A DNA stretch of 64,000 nucleotides from Rutpela maculata (Eukaryota > Arthropoda > Insecta > Coleoptera > Cerambycidae). The position numbers and the translations under genes are program-made. Position 1 is the first letter of the stretch. Every line of letters begins with the position of its first letter. The notes beneath the pieces were generated by a model. The model saw only the letters and a list, made by a program, of their open reading frames with translations, ran no database searches and had not been told where the DNA came from. Of this stretch, positions 21,777-32,131 are shown piece by piece. The stretch covers positions 72,969,804 through 73,033,803 of the forward strand of contig OW386287.2 in assembly GCA_936432065.2 (NCBI GenBank), written 5' to 3'.

Positions 21777-22022
21777 GAAAATGTGACCGCACATATCAAA
21801 GATACTAACTAGCAGGGTAAACTGCTGCTAGCTAAGGGCGGATCTGGACCCTGAGCTGGGGTACAAAAATGCTTTCCCTCGAAAATTGGAATTTATGAGG
21901 GGGGGGGGAGAAAATCACAAAAATTTGAAATTTTAAAACGAAAGTTGGTGGTTTACCACGTTACCGCCTCCCCCCCCATAAATCCGCGCTTGCTGCTAGC
22001 ATCCTCGGTATGTGCAGTCACA
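21777..22022. repeat. short inverted repeat carrying a G-run MITE
   Basis: 'aatgtgaccgcacatatc' near 21780 is inverted at about 22004-22022. In its loop lies a 158-bp insertion (21833-21990) flanked by the 10-bp direct repeat 'tgctgctagc' (21823-21832, 21991-22000). The insert's short imperfect ends ('agggcggat' / complement of 'atccgcgct') and a G-run identify it as a small MITE, perhaps hAT. Confidence 0.65.
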
Positions 22023-22096
22023 TTTAAATTTGCAGGTTAGTTTTACAAATTGATGACTTCTAGCTGCGTAGCATCTTCGGCATGTTCGTACTTTTA

Positions 22097-22538
22097 AGCC
22101 GCATTATCACTATGTAACATGTTTTCTTCAAATATTGTGTTTTAAAACAATTATTTTAAAACTCCAGGATTTCGTAACATGTTTTATAACATTTGGTTTC
22201 AACACATTCCATAAAGAGTACCAGTATATGTTTGAAAACATTTTGTCATCACGCGAGGATCTAATTGTGGCAGCTGCAATTTATGTGATGTTGAACGCGT
22301 ATTTTACAACATATTACAGTTTCTACACGGAATTGCAACACGTTTTAAAACAAGTTACAGATTTTCTTTCATGTTTACCGACACAGAACGAGGGACGAGA
22401 ACAGTGCAACTATCAAACAAAAAAATTGTTTTAAAACGTGTCGGTTTTAAAACATTTTCCTTTTGAATTTGTAACAAGTTATAGAACTCAGTTTTAAAAC
22501 ACAATGTTTAAAACATGTTACATAGTGAGAATGCGGCT
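22097..22538. mobile_element. 442-bp MITE with 30+ bp TIRs
   Basis: The ends 'aagccgcattatcactatgt' and the complement of the right end 'aagccgcattctcactatgt' match in 19 of 20 bases and continue 'aacatgtttt'. Flanking 'tta' on both sides (22094-22096, 22539-22541) could be a 3-bp target duplication, as in PIF/Harbinger. Internal 'ttttaaaac' motifs repeat. The 99-codon frame inside is not recognised. Confidence 0.75.
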
Positions 22539-22541
22539 TTA

Positions 22542-24896
22542 GATTTTCATTTATAAATCGACGTAACTTGCAGAAAATTTGTGTTTAGGATTTCATAAAT
22601 GTGTAAAACAGACGACTAAAATCGGCTACCGGCTAAACCTTTAGGGAAACTGGGGAGGGATTATATAATTTTTTTTGCAAGTCTTGAAAAACTACGAATT
22701 TTGTCGAAAACTATTAAAAGTATAACTTGAAGTTTATGAAATTATGTAGAATTTGAGACAAGCCCCGTCCAGTGCGTAAAAAATTGACCGGGCTACGATT
22801 TTTTAAGGTCTAATGTTTTTAAAGTCGACTTTCAACATATATTTTTCGTGATTAACTTATTTTTATTTATTTGGATTGAGGGGCAAAGTGTGCGTCGTTT
22901 ATTCTTTTGTGTAAGTTCTCATATATTTTACACGATACATACATTATTTTTAATTAGTATTTATATTTAAATTTACATTTTTCAGGTTTTATTTTTTAAC
23001 ATTCCAGAAAAGTAGTAAATATACAGAATATTTGACTGTTGTTTGAATTTATAGTTAATACATACCTTTATAAATTACGGCTTTTTATCTTGATCGCATT
23101 AGCTTCAAAGTTCTTAATTTGTAGTAGAAATTTAAGTATTATTTTTCGCTGTTTATTTTGTAAACACTAAATATTGCCTTGCTATAAATAAATCCATTCA
23201 CGTTTCTTTGGTAATATTTATTATAAGATAAATATTTACCCAAATAACTCGAACAATCTCTAGTGATTTGTGTTTTGTTGTAGAACAAACATTTTTTATA
23301 TGTATTGCAAATAATAAAATATTTTATCCAGAAGCAATCAATTTTTATTAGTAAACCAGAAGTTTTATTAGAGAATTAAATTATAGTTTTATAAAAGGTT
23401 AAATAAATATTATTTATTTATAAATGAAACATAAACCTTGAAGTTTTCTGTTTATTACAAGCTTTTATTAAACTTCACCTGTTTGTATGTTAGTTAATAT
23501 CTTTAGGTCAAATATTACAAGTCAATTTTGAAACACTTCACGACGTCCAGTTGAGCTTGAAATTTTCCATACACGTGTAGTTCTGGTGACAATACAATAA
23601 TATGGTACCAAAATGTGTGGTTTTTTAGTTTTTTAAACTATAATTTGATTTCACTCAGACGTTTCATTCTGAGAGAAGGCGGAGGATCCGGTACCTTTAA
23701 GTAAGGACGACGCAACGAATATAAAACAATAATTAAGTCAACTAAAAATTAAAAATAAAATTATATGAAAAAAGAAACTTTTTAAAAATAAGCTTTTATT
23801 ATTATTTAGGTGTACTAAAACGAAAAAAAATAAAATAAATTGTCTTAAAGCTTGTTACGCGCGAGAAGTTCATACAGGCATTAATTTTGTTTGACAAAGA
23901 TTGTAAAGTACCTAAATAGTCCTGTCAACGGAGCGCTAAAATGACCAAAATCTCTAATTTGAGTGTTAATGAATGGATTTTGATGAAACCTTGTGCAGTG
24001 TGTTTGTAATGACGTTAACAACAAATTTGAAAAAAATATTAGAGTAGGAAGTGATCGGAAGGGGTAGAAAACACCTCTTTTATCACGGGTTCCGTAACTT
24101 GTGGAATTAGGTCAAAAATTTAAAAAAATAATATATTTACCTTTTTTTGGTCCAAAATAAGAAGTTTACTCATTTACTTACTTACTTTTTTTGAAAAATG
24201 TGTATTTTTCGAGATATGGACACTCTAAAATTTCTAAAAGTGAGAAGGTGAAATGTAAAAGTTGAAAAAAAAATCTGAAAAAATTCAGGCGAATGTATCA
24301 TCGAAATACAAGACTTTTTTTTATTTGCAACCTTTCTGTAAAGTGCGTTTTCACCGAATTTTTCCATAAAAACATGAAAAACTACCCCTTTCTTTGAAAT
24401 AGTAGCGCTATAAAAATATGTAATTTAAAAATTTGAAAAAATTCAGACGTATGCTAAATAATATTTTTTTTTACATATTTAGTAAGTCCACGAGGAAAAT
24501 TAGATTATAATTATTTAGAATAAATTTTATAAAAATAAAATTATGTATATGGAGACTTGTAAACATTTTTTTCCCCAGTTTTTCTTAAATATCTCTGGTG
24601 GTATAACTCGTGGCGGTGTCGCAATAAATGAAAAAGCCAATTGTTCGTTAGGAAATTGTGGAGAAAAGTAGATCTAGCCCGAACCTTTTCGGTCAATTTG
24701 TTAAGTTGCAAAGAAAAATTGAGATTGGACATTTTTAAACTAATGGCTTACATAATAATGTATATATATTTTAACAAAACTTAAGGAAAACATGTTTCGT
24801 GTTGAGTTAAATCACCGTGCCAAATTTCAACTCATGTTTATAACAACGCCAAAAAAACAATAACAAAGCCAACAAAAATTGAGTCGTTCTCGAAAA
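22542..24896. other. intronic AT-rich sequence, no gene seen
   Basis: I see no supported coding, RNA or bounded repeat feature. Short frames at 24182-24732 are low-complexity. Confidence 0.5.
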
Positions 24897-25076
24897 GAAC
24901 GCGTTTTTAAGGCTAAACGAACATAGGTAAACTTATTCAGAATGCGATTTCCTACAAAAAAGTTCTATACATAAAAAAATAATAATAATAAAATGTATAA
25001 AACCTTTTTTGTAGAAAATCGCATTATGAACAAGTTTAAATAGCGTTAACAAGTTCGTTTAGCCTTAAAAATGCGT
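24897..25076. repeat. inverted repeat of about 60-bp arms
   Basis: 'tttttaaggctaaacgaaca' at the left is inverted at the right end ('gttcgtttagccttaaaaat'). The arms also share 'aatgcgatttcctacaaaa'. A diverged further piece is at 25540-25610, beyond the solo LTR. Confidence 0.7.
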
Positions 25077-25132
25077 AGTATTCCACATATTTGCATTCAA
25101 AACAAAAAAAAAACGAAAAAACATATATGTAT

Positions 25133-25488
25133 TGTAATGTGTACTCGAGAAACCTACCAGAAGTTAGTTCTGGTGACATCTGGAATGATCTAGAGAATGG
25201 TGGCGTCATTACAGAACAATCGAGATCTGTCATTTTTGGGTATAAAAGACCGACCGCATTCTCGGCGAGGAGTTCAGTAGTTCAAAAAGTATAGAAAGTG
25301 AGGTTAAGACTTCAATGATAAACAAAGTGATAAACATTGTGATTTTTAGTCACTAAAGTGTAAATAATAGTATTGTGAAGTATCCAGTAAATATTTAATA
25401 AAGTGTGTTAGTGGACATCTCTTGTTATAATTTTTGGAACCCACGGAATTTGCAAGGGGTAGTTTCCTAAGGGTGGAAACACGTTACA
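25133..25488 (+). mobile_element. solo LTR of the 35 kb gypsy family
   Basis: Nearly collinear with the LTRs at 35260-35656 and 39033-39432, inverted. It starts 'tgtaatgtg', has a TATA box 'gggtataaaagaccgaccg' and the polyadenylation-like 'aataaagtgtgt', and ends 'gtggaaacacgttaca'. About 35 bp near the start is missing. A perfect 4-bp duplication 'gtat' flanks it (25129-25132 and 25489-25492). It lies within the host intron in the sense orientation, so its promoter and poly(A) signals could affect the host transcript; that is inference. Confidence 0.93.
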
Positions 25489-25492
25489 GTAT

Positions 25493-26190
25493 ATATTGTA
25501 CAAGCCGCTTTCCTGGACAAACCAATGTGATAATCGGAAAAATGTATAAAAACTTTTTTGTAGGAAATAGCATTCTAAACATGTTTACCTATGTTCGTTT
25601 CGACTAAAAACCCGTAGATTTTGAGATATCTACGTCCAAAGGAAAAGAAACACGAAAAAACGTATGTATACATCTCAAAAACATGTCTTTTTTGCGCATA
25701 AGCAACACATTGTTCTAAAAGTTGAATACTTATTTTCTATGCAGAGAAGCTGCAAAATTTTTCACCACTTTTTTCCTAATTTGAGTGGACTAAAGGTTGC
25801 TTCTATCACTTTTTCTCGTATGTTGCATCATTTTCCGGGCATTAACTGGAAAACCCCCTTGTTTTGAGACTATCTTTACCATCATTGGGTCAGTTGTTTA
25901 TTTCAGACAACAGATATAAGTGCTGCATTTTATTTTGTCATTTAGAACCGTATTAGCTATCGATTCTCACTTGTTTCTTATATTTTTTAATGAGTCGAGC
26001 AGTCCGTGTATTCTGATGACATTATTGATGGCTTTTTACTGCGTTATTTAACACTAAAATGTTATGCGACTCGATGGACACCTATGACATCCACATCCAT
26101 TATTTCCCTAAATTAGTTCATTTTCCAAAGACCAAGAATTTTTAACTGACCTACATCTTTGGTGCACTGAGGAATTGTTTTATCGACTTT
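25493..26190. other. intronic, no gene seen
   Basis: Apart from the fragment near 25540-25610 related to the inverted repeat at 24897, nothing recognisable is present. Confidence 0.5.
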
Positions 26191-26191
26191 T

Positions 26192-26921
26192 TAATTAATT
26201 ATTTTTTATTTATTTGCTTTTATCATGATTAGAGAATATTATTTAGGTATTACGCAAATCACAACTTACACACTATTTTATTTATTATGAAAATACCTAC
26301 TTTCTGTATATTGTTGCCATAATCTGGGCACGCTAATATACTAGCTAGGTAAATACCTTAAAACACTCATTATTGGAGAATCAATCAAAACAACTACTCT
26401 TCTAGCTACTACTGACGAAGTATTGAATTACATGACAGGATTCTTAGCATTTTAAAGAAAAAAAATATTGAAATTACTTAAATCATTTATTTACATTTAG
26501 TCATTCACACTTTTTTTTTTTTAATATGAAATTATCTACTTTCTATATATTGGTACCTCAATCGGGTCACGCTAATATACCACTTAGTAAAACACTTTAA
26601 AACATTCATTATTGGAATACCAATCAAAACAATTACTCTTCTAGCTAATACTGACGAAGTATTGAATTACATGATAGGATTCCTGGCATTTTAAGGCAAA
26701 AAAATATATTGAAAATGCTTAAATAATTTATTGAAATTCAGTCATTCACAACAATTATTGTACCTTACATTCTATTTCAACTCTAGAAAAGTTGTACAAG
26801 TTTTTTCGAACTCGTTAGTTCTCATCAGTAGAGTATAGAAACATTCATTCATTATTTACAAGCCTATTCTTGATTTATTTTTACAATTAATTATTTTTTA
26901 TTTATTTGCTTTTATCATGAT
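26192..26921. mobile_element. MITE family 'agagaatattatttagg', copy with duplicated flank
   Basis: Starts 'agagaatattatttaggta' (about 26232) and contains 'tttctgtatattgttgcc', 'ctgacgaagtattgaattac' twice in diverged halves, and 'gttctcatcagtagagt'. The preceding 40 bp ('aattaattattttttattta') recurs at 26886, directly before the next copy, so roughly 690 bp has been tandemly duplicated. Other copies are at 26922-27352, 30056-30747 and 63690-63951. Confidence 0.75.
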
Positions 26922-27352
26922 TAGAGAATATTATTTAGGTATTACGCAAATCACAACTTACACACTATTTTATTTATTATGAAAATACCCACTTTCTGTA
27001 TATTGTTGCCCTAATCTGGGCACGCTAATATATTAGTTAGGTAAATACTTTAAAACACTCATTAATTATGAATGACTAAATGTAAATAAATGATTTAAGT
27101 AATTTCAATATTTTTTTCTTCTTTAAAATGCTAAGAATCCTGTCATATAATTCAATACTTCGTCAGTAGTAGCTAGAAGAGTAGTTGTTTTGATTGGTTC
27201 TCCAATAATGAGTGTTTTAAAGTATTTACCTAACTAGTATATTAGCGTGCCCAGATTAGGGCAACAATATACAGAAAGTTGGTATTTTCATAATAAATAA
27301 AATAGTGTGTAAGTTGTGATTTGATAAATAATATTCTCTAATCACGACTTTT
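26922..27352. mobile_element. MITE copy with inverted halves next to the exon
   Basis: The left half runs 'agagaatattatttaggta...aaacactcatta' and the right half is its complement ending 'ataatattctctaat'. The arms are about 150-180 bp. The right end lies roughly 33 bp upstream of the host exon at 27386, immediately before the polypyrimidine tract. Confidence 0.8.
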
Positions 27353-27385
27353 TAACTTTACCACAATAATTTTTTCTTATTTTAG

Positions 27386-27545
27386 GAGGAACTGCAGTTC
27401 TACAATGACGACGAAAGTTTCCAATCAGTAATTGTTGAGAAGAATCTGTGCGCCAGCGATTTGTGTCAACTTTTAGCGATGAAAAACCGAGTCCCCAAAA
27501 GCGTGCATTGGAGTATTGTCGAACAGTGGGTGGATCTAGGGCTCG
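27386..27545 (+). CDS. exon of a Grb7/10/14-like adaptor gene (RA domain)
   Basis: The exon is bounded by 'cttattttag' before 27386 and 'gtgagt' after 27545, with 53 codons plus one base. It opens 'EELQFYNDDESFQSVIV', continues 'EKNLCASDLCQLLAMKN' and ends 'HWSIVEQWVDLGL'. Grb7/10/14 Ras-association domains have the same layout: an acidic 'ED/DD' hairpin, then 'A-x-D-L/I/V-C-Q-L-L', then 'W-x-L/I-x-E-x-x-x-x-L-G-L/I'. The family links insulin/EGF-type receptor kinases to Ras-like GTPases at the membrane. The rest of RA and the PH and SH2 exons must lie elsewhere; none was recognised to 64000. MIG-10/RIAM-type RA domains are the main alternative. Confidence 0.68.
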
Positions 27546-28080
27546 GTGAGTTTAATTACATATCTCTTTTAAATATTTATATTTGATTCATTGAAGAGAA
27601 GAGAAATTTAGTATCGATTATTTCCTTATAATAAATTATATACCAATGATATTTCGTGAATTTTTAAATTTCAACCAATGACAACAGTTTTACAGTGAAT
27701 AAACGCAAGCTAGCTTTTTTAAAAAATACCGGCGAATAAATTACCTCTAGCTTTTTGAATGCACATAATTAATTTAATTTACTCTCAATGGGACTAAAAA
27801 CAAAATAAAACATATTACAAATTTAAGAATTATTATTTTTGTTTATATTTATTATAATACACTAACTTTATACATCCTGCCTGACGTCAAATCAGGTATT
27901 TATGCTTTTTTACTATGTTATATAGGATTAAAAATTAATGTTAAATCCAAGTTTACGACCTCGGCAGACCTCCGGGTCTTGGTCAAAAATTAAAAAAACT
28001 GCGAGATTTTTGTTTTTTTGTTTTTTTCAGCTTTTGTCGATTTTGACACCTAAGCCCTACTTTTTGGTAAAAATAATTTA
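27546..28080 (+). other. start of the next intron, no feature
   Basis: Follows the donor 'gtgagt' at 27546. It is AT-rich, with no recognised exon or bounded element. Confidence 0.45.
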
Positions 28081-28199
28081 GTAGGTTTTAAAAGTAGACC
28101 AAAATTGTTACAAATTGGTACCAGAGCGAACTCTGTAGATCAAATAGTATCCGAGATACAGCTGTTCAAAGTTTTGCAAAATTTTCATTTTTATAAACA

Positions 28200-28494
28200 G
28201 ACCTTATACTTTTTAAACAACTTTAGCTCTCTTGGACGGTCCGGGAGTGTCGTCTGTATCGCTGTTCTCTCTTATCTCCTTTTATTCTTCTTCTTGAGCC
28301 CAGAAGAGATTATCCAACGCCTCGTCGCGTCGTCTGATTCTTGTTCGAGGTATGGGGAGTGTATATTTATACTTAAATCAGAAGCATTGTTGCGTGACTG
28401 TCCACTGCAATACGTGTAAACCGTCGAACATTTTAATCCAGATTTTTTGCAACTACACGCATTGTTACAGCCCCTCTTGCAGCTGTATGATATT
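28200..28494 (-). pseudogene. inverted C-terminal tail of the large transposon protein
   Basis: The minus strand encodes 'SCKRGCNNACSCKKSGLKCS', then 'SDLSINIHSPYLEQESDD' and a charged tail. This matches the last 90 or so residues of the + strand copy ending at 29665. The two tails are about 1 kb apart in inverted orientation, and the minus copy joins the plus copy back to back near 28495. It is a rearranged duplicate. Confidence 0.75.
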
Positions 28495-29665
28495 GTAGTG
28501 ATTGCTGGTGAAAACAGAGATCTTCTAGTCATTCTCACTGGCATTACAAAGAAACACACAATCTTTTCCCAAAAATGTGGGAGAGGAAAAAACCGAAAGG
28601 ACTTATTCAAACGCCTCCTCGAAATACAAGTCTCCTGAACTCTTTCTATTTCTGCATGCCTTCAGTGGATGTGACTACATCGGTACTGTTCGGGCAATGA
28701 AAATGAAATTATTTGCTATAATCAAAAACATCCAGACCTTCATCTTATCCTCAAATAAGATTATAAATCAAATGCCACACCTGAGCAAATGGCCGAAGCA
28801 GGCGAGGTGATCATGGTTGCGCTATATGGAGGCAAACATTCAAGCCAGAATCTAAACGATTTACGCTTCTATTTGTTTGCAGCAAAAATTAATTTCAATC
28901 TTGCTAGGTTGCCTCTAATCGAAGATGCTGCACGATTTCATTCCTTGCGGACATACCATCAGGTAAAAATAATGATTCTAAATATTACTTCTTTAATATT
29001 ACAATTTTTACTATACCCAGTGGCGGCGCTAGGGGGAGGCTGCAAATCCAAGCGCCGGTCGCTGCCCACCCTGCGCCGCCGCCGCTGACTTTAGGCATCA
29101 CGCCACATCTCTACGCTGGCGATGCAGGATAATAATAATATAAATGATAAATGTACACTTTGTTTTTTTTGCTAACTTCGTCTATCGCTGTACCGCCCGC
29201 CCTTTGCCGGCATCCGCCCACCCATTTCAAAAGGCTAGCGGCGCCACTGACTATACCTGTCAGATGCAGAAGTGGCTGGGTGTGGAAAAAAATCCTGTTA
29301 TGTGGAGCTGGGTGCGCACGTCCCAAAGCCTCACTCCCAAAATAATGTCCAGAGGTGCAGCACCGCAACAACTCTTACAGTTAAAATCATGCAGCTGCAA
29401 GAGGGACTGTAGCAATACGTGTAGTTGCAAAAAATTTGGATTAAAATGTTCGACGGTTTGCACGCATTGCAATGGACAGTCACGCGACAATGCTTCTGAT
29501 TTAAGTATAAATATACACTCCCCACACCTCGAAGAAGAATCAGACGACGAGGCCTTGGATAATTTCTTCTGGGCTCGAGAAAAAGAAAAGGAGATAAGAG
29601 AGAGCAGCGACACAGACGACACGGATGACACCCCCGGACCGTCCAAGAGAACCAAAGTTCTTTAA
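28495..29665 (+). pseudogene. C-terminal half of a large TE protein (XPG-like GCD motif plus Cys-rich tail)
   Basis: From 28495 the + frames give 'VIAGENRDLLVILTGIT', then after a frameshift 'FLFLHAFSGCDYIGTV', then 'MVALYGGKHSSQNLNDLRFY' and 'RTYHQ'. An intron (28963-29263, 'gtaaaa'...'ctgtcag') follows, then 'MQKWLG' and the Cys-rich tail 'SCSCKRDCSNTCSCKKFGLK'. It ends in an acidic tail with a stop at 29665. I know this architecture from large proteins in many invertebrate genomes. The 'GED-DLLVLL' and 'GCD' motifs resemble acidic motifs of XPG/FEN1 nucleases, and the tail resembles a CXC-type zinc domain. I infer an Academ-type DNA transposon product. At least one frameshift near 28590 and one near 28780 disable it. 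Confidence 0.72.
29018..29249. mobile_element. 232-bp hAT MITE inside the transposon intron
   Basis: Ends 'cagtggcggcgctag' and its imperfect complement 'ctagcggcgccactg', flanked by the 8-bp duplication 'actatacc' (29010-29017, 29250-29257). Without it the intron would be about 61 bp, a normal insect size. It is GC-rich against AT-rich surroundings. Confidence 0.92.
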
Positions 29666-29703
29666 AAAGTATAGGGTCTGTATATAACTCATTTTTTTTA
29701 TAT

Positions 29704-29858
29704 ACCGGGTGCCACAGGCTAGTGGCTCCTCCATATATTTCCTTTATTTTTGAATTTATCCATTTGAAATTTGGAGTGCATAAAAATGGATTTTTGGACA
29801 TAAAAAACGGTATGCGACCATTTCCGGTTTACCCGGATTTTTAAATGGAACACCCTGT
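29704..29858. mobile_element. small Tc1/mariner-like MITE
   Basis: The ends 'accgggtg' and 'caccctgt' are inverted and flanked by TA on both sides. 'ggaacaccctgtata' is a very common terminus of insect mariner-type MITEs. Length is 155 bp, with no coding capacity. Confidence 0.5.
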
Positions 29859-30055
29859 ATATTTTTACATATTTGAATTCAAGACAACATTCTGAGTATA
29901 CCATGAGATTTTAGCGAATTTTTGAGTCGATGTTCAGTTTTTTTAAGCATTTTAAGACATTCGTCTAGAGTGCTTTGGAATACCAAAATTTGTTCTACGG
30001 CAGGTAAAGTCCAAGGGAAAAATATAATTTTTCGTTTAATTTCATTAATAACTTA

Positions 30056-30747
30056 GAGAATATTATTTAGGTATTATGCAAATCACAACTTACACACTTT
30101 TTTATTTATTATGAAAATTCCTACTTTCTGTATATTGTTGCCCTAATCTGGGCACGCTAATAGACTAGTTAGGTAAATACTTTAAAACACTCATTATTGG
30201 AGAACCAATCAAAACAACTACTCTTCTAGCTAATACTGACGAAGTATTGAATTACGTGATAGGATTCTTTGCATTTTAAAGAAAAAAAAAATATATTGAA
30301 AATATTTAAATCATTTATTTACATTTAGTCATTCACACTTTTTTATTTAATATGAAATTATCTACTTTCTGTATATTGATACCTTAATCGGGTCACGCTA
30401 ATATACTTCTTAGGAAAACACTTTAAAACACTCATTATTGGAAAACCAATCAAAACAACTACTCTTCTAGCTAATACTGACGAAGTATTGAATTACATGA
30501 TAGGATTCCTGGCATTTTATGGCAAAAAAATATATTGAAACTACTTAAATTATTAATTGAAATTCAGTCATTCGCAACAATTGTTGAACCTTACATTCTA
30601 TTTCAACTCTAGAAAAGTTGTACAAGTTTTTTCGAACTCGTTAGTTCTCATCAGTAGAGTATAGAAACATTCATGTGTTTTAAAGTATTTTCCTAAGAAG
30701 TATATTAGCGTGACCCGATTAAGGTATCAATATACAGAAAGTAGATA
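30056..30747. mobile_element. MITE family 'agagaatattatttagg', third copy
   Basis: Opens 'gagaatattatttaggtat' and repeats the same landmarks as the 26.2 kb copy (two 'ctgacgaagtattgaattac', then 'gttctcatcagtagagta'). It ends 'atatacagaaagtagataat' where another MITE (30751-31271) begins. Confidence 0.8.
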
Positions 30748-30750
30748 ATT

Positions 30751-31271
30751 TCATTAATAACTATTTACGAAGCCTCCAAAATTGAACAAATCACTTTTTT
30801 ATCGAAAACTTTTTTTTTCAAATGAGAAGGTGATAGCTCATACTGTTCAATAAATTATAGACTTTTTTCTGAATTCATTGATATCCATTTCAAATCTATG
30901 CTATTTGTTTTTCTATTTTATTGAATTTATTTAAAAATAAAAAAATCACTTTCAATATAATTTTTCTTGAATTTTAGCGTAGTTGCCTTTGCAAAAATCT
31001 GTGTCTAATAATGACATGTGAATAATAATGTGAATAATAACCTTTTGGTTCTCTCTTTTGTTTCTTAATAGGTAAGTATAAGTACTAGTGCAAACTATAA
31101 GGATCAATAAAAATTATGTTTAAAGTGATTTTTTATTTTTAAATGAATTTAATAAAATAAAAAAACAAATAACATAGATTTGAACGAATTCAGAAAAAAG
31201 TCTATAAAAAAAAGTTTCCGATAAAAAAGTGGTTTGTTCAATTTTGGAGGCTTCGTAAATAGTTATTAATG
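30751..31271. mobile_element. foldback MITE inserted at the edge of the third copy
   Basis: 'tcattaataactatttacga' is inverted at the far end ('tcgtaaatagttattaatga'). The arms of about 150-200 bp match well ('agcctccaaaattgaac', 'aaaaacaaataacatag' and their complements). The loop is about 120 bp. Confidence 0.85.
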
Positions 31272-32131
31272 AAATTATATTATATTCTTTCGAATTTATT
31301 AGAATTATTCGAATTAATCGTGTTGATGATGAAGGTTTCGAGCGGTCAGCTCTCGACCTGTATCGTTAACTACCTACTTAAGAATAATAATTATTGCGTC
31401 GTACCCGTTAAACATAATTTTTTGAAGTTTAGTAGTGTAAAGTGAATAACACAAATTCGAATCTGCGTAATTTATTGTAATATAATAAGAATAAGCATCA
31501 AGAAATGGTTTAAAATAAAATGATCTGATATCTTGTTTAAAGTGGTGGTACTTGAGGATAATTAAATAGTTCATTTCTATTTATGTAAGTTCGTACTAGA
31601 TTTATATGTAGACCAGGCAAATCTCAGTGTAAAATGGGTTTGGCGTGAACTATTTGGGGACAGTTATTTGTTTATCGCAATGGATAGCTCTATTAATGTA
31701 GGATAAGTACATAAAGTCGCAAAAAATCCCTTCGTGAGCTAAAGCCGCCATTTAGAAAAAATGACCGCCAAAGACATTTTCTTTAAAATCATATATCTTA
31801 GTAACCCAATTTTAGATTTCTTTTTTTTTTGTTCCATTTCTCACTTCACATTTTACAGAAAGTATGATTACGTATTTTACGATAAATTAAACGATAAACT
31901 TAGGAAATTAAAGAATAATTTAAATATTACGGAAATTTAAACTTTTGTAAACTCGAGACGTTTGTACTGAAATTTCTAGTCAATTTTTGAAAAAATAATT
32001 TTAATAAAAGTTCTAGACCACACAATTTGCTTTCATTTTTTGGCCGATGTTACTAACTCAAATATTAATGGAGTAATAGTTATTTATATATAAAAATTGT
32101 AATCATTTCTAATAATGTAATGTAAGGTATA

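Larger units (their letters stand above)
16718..27385 (+). other. 10.7 kb intron filled with mobile elements
   Basis: The donor 'gtaagt' (16718) and acceptor 'cttattttag' (ending 27385) agree in phase. The intron contains a LINE scrap, a mariner-type transposase relic with a 5S SINE inside, a foldback element, small MITEs, a solo LTR and a MITE cluster whose end is only about 33 bp from the acceptor. The stretch 16724-17440 has no recognised feature. Confidence 0.55.
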
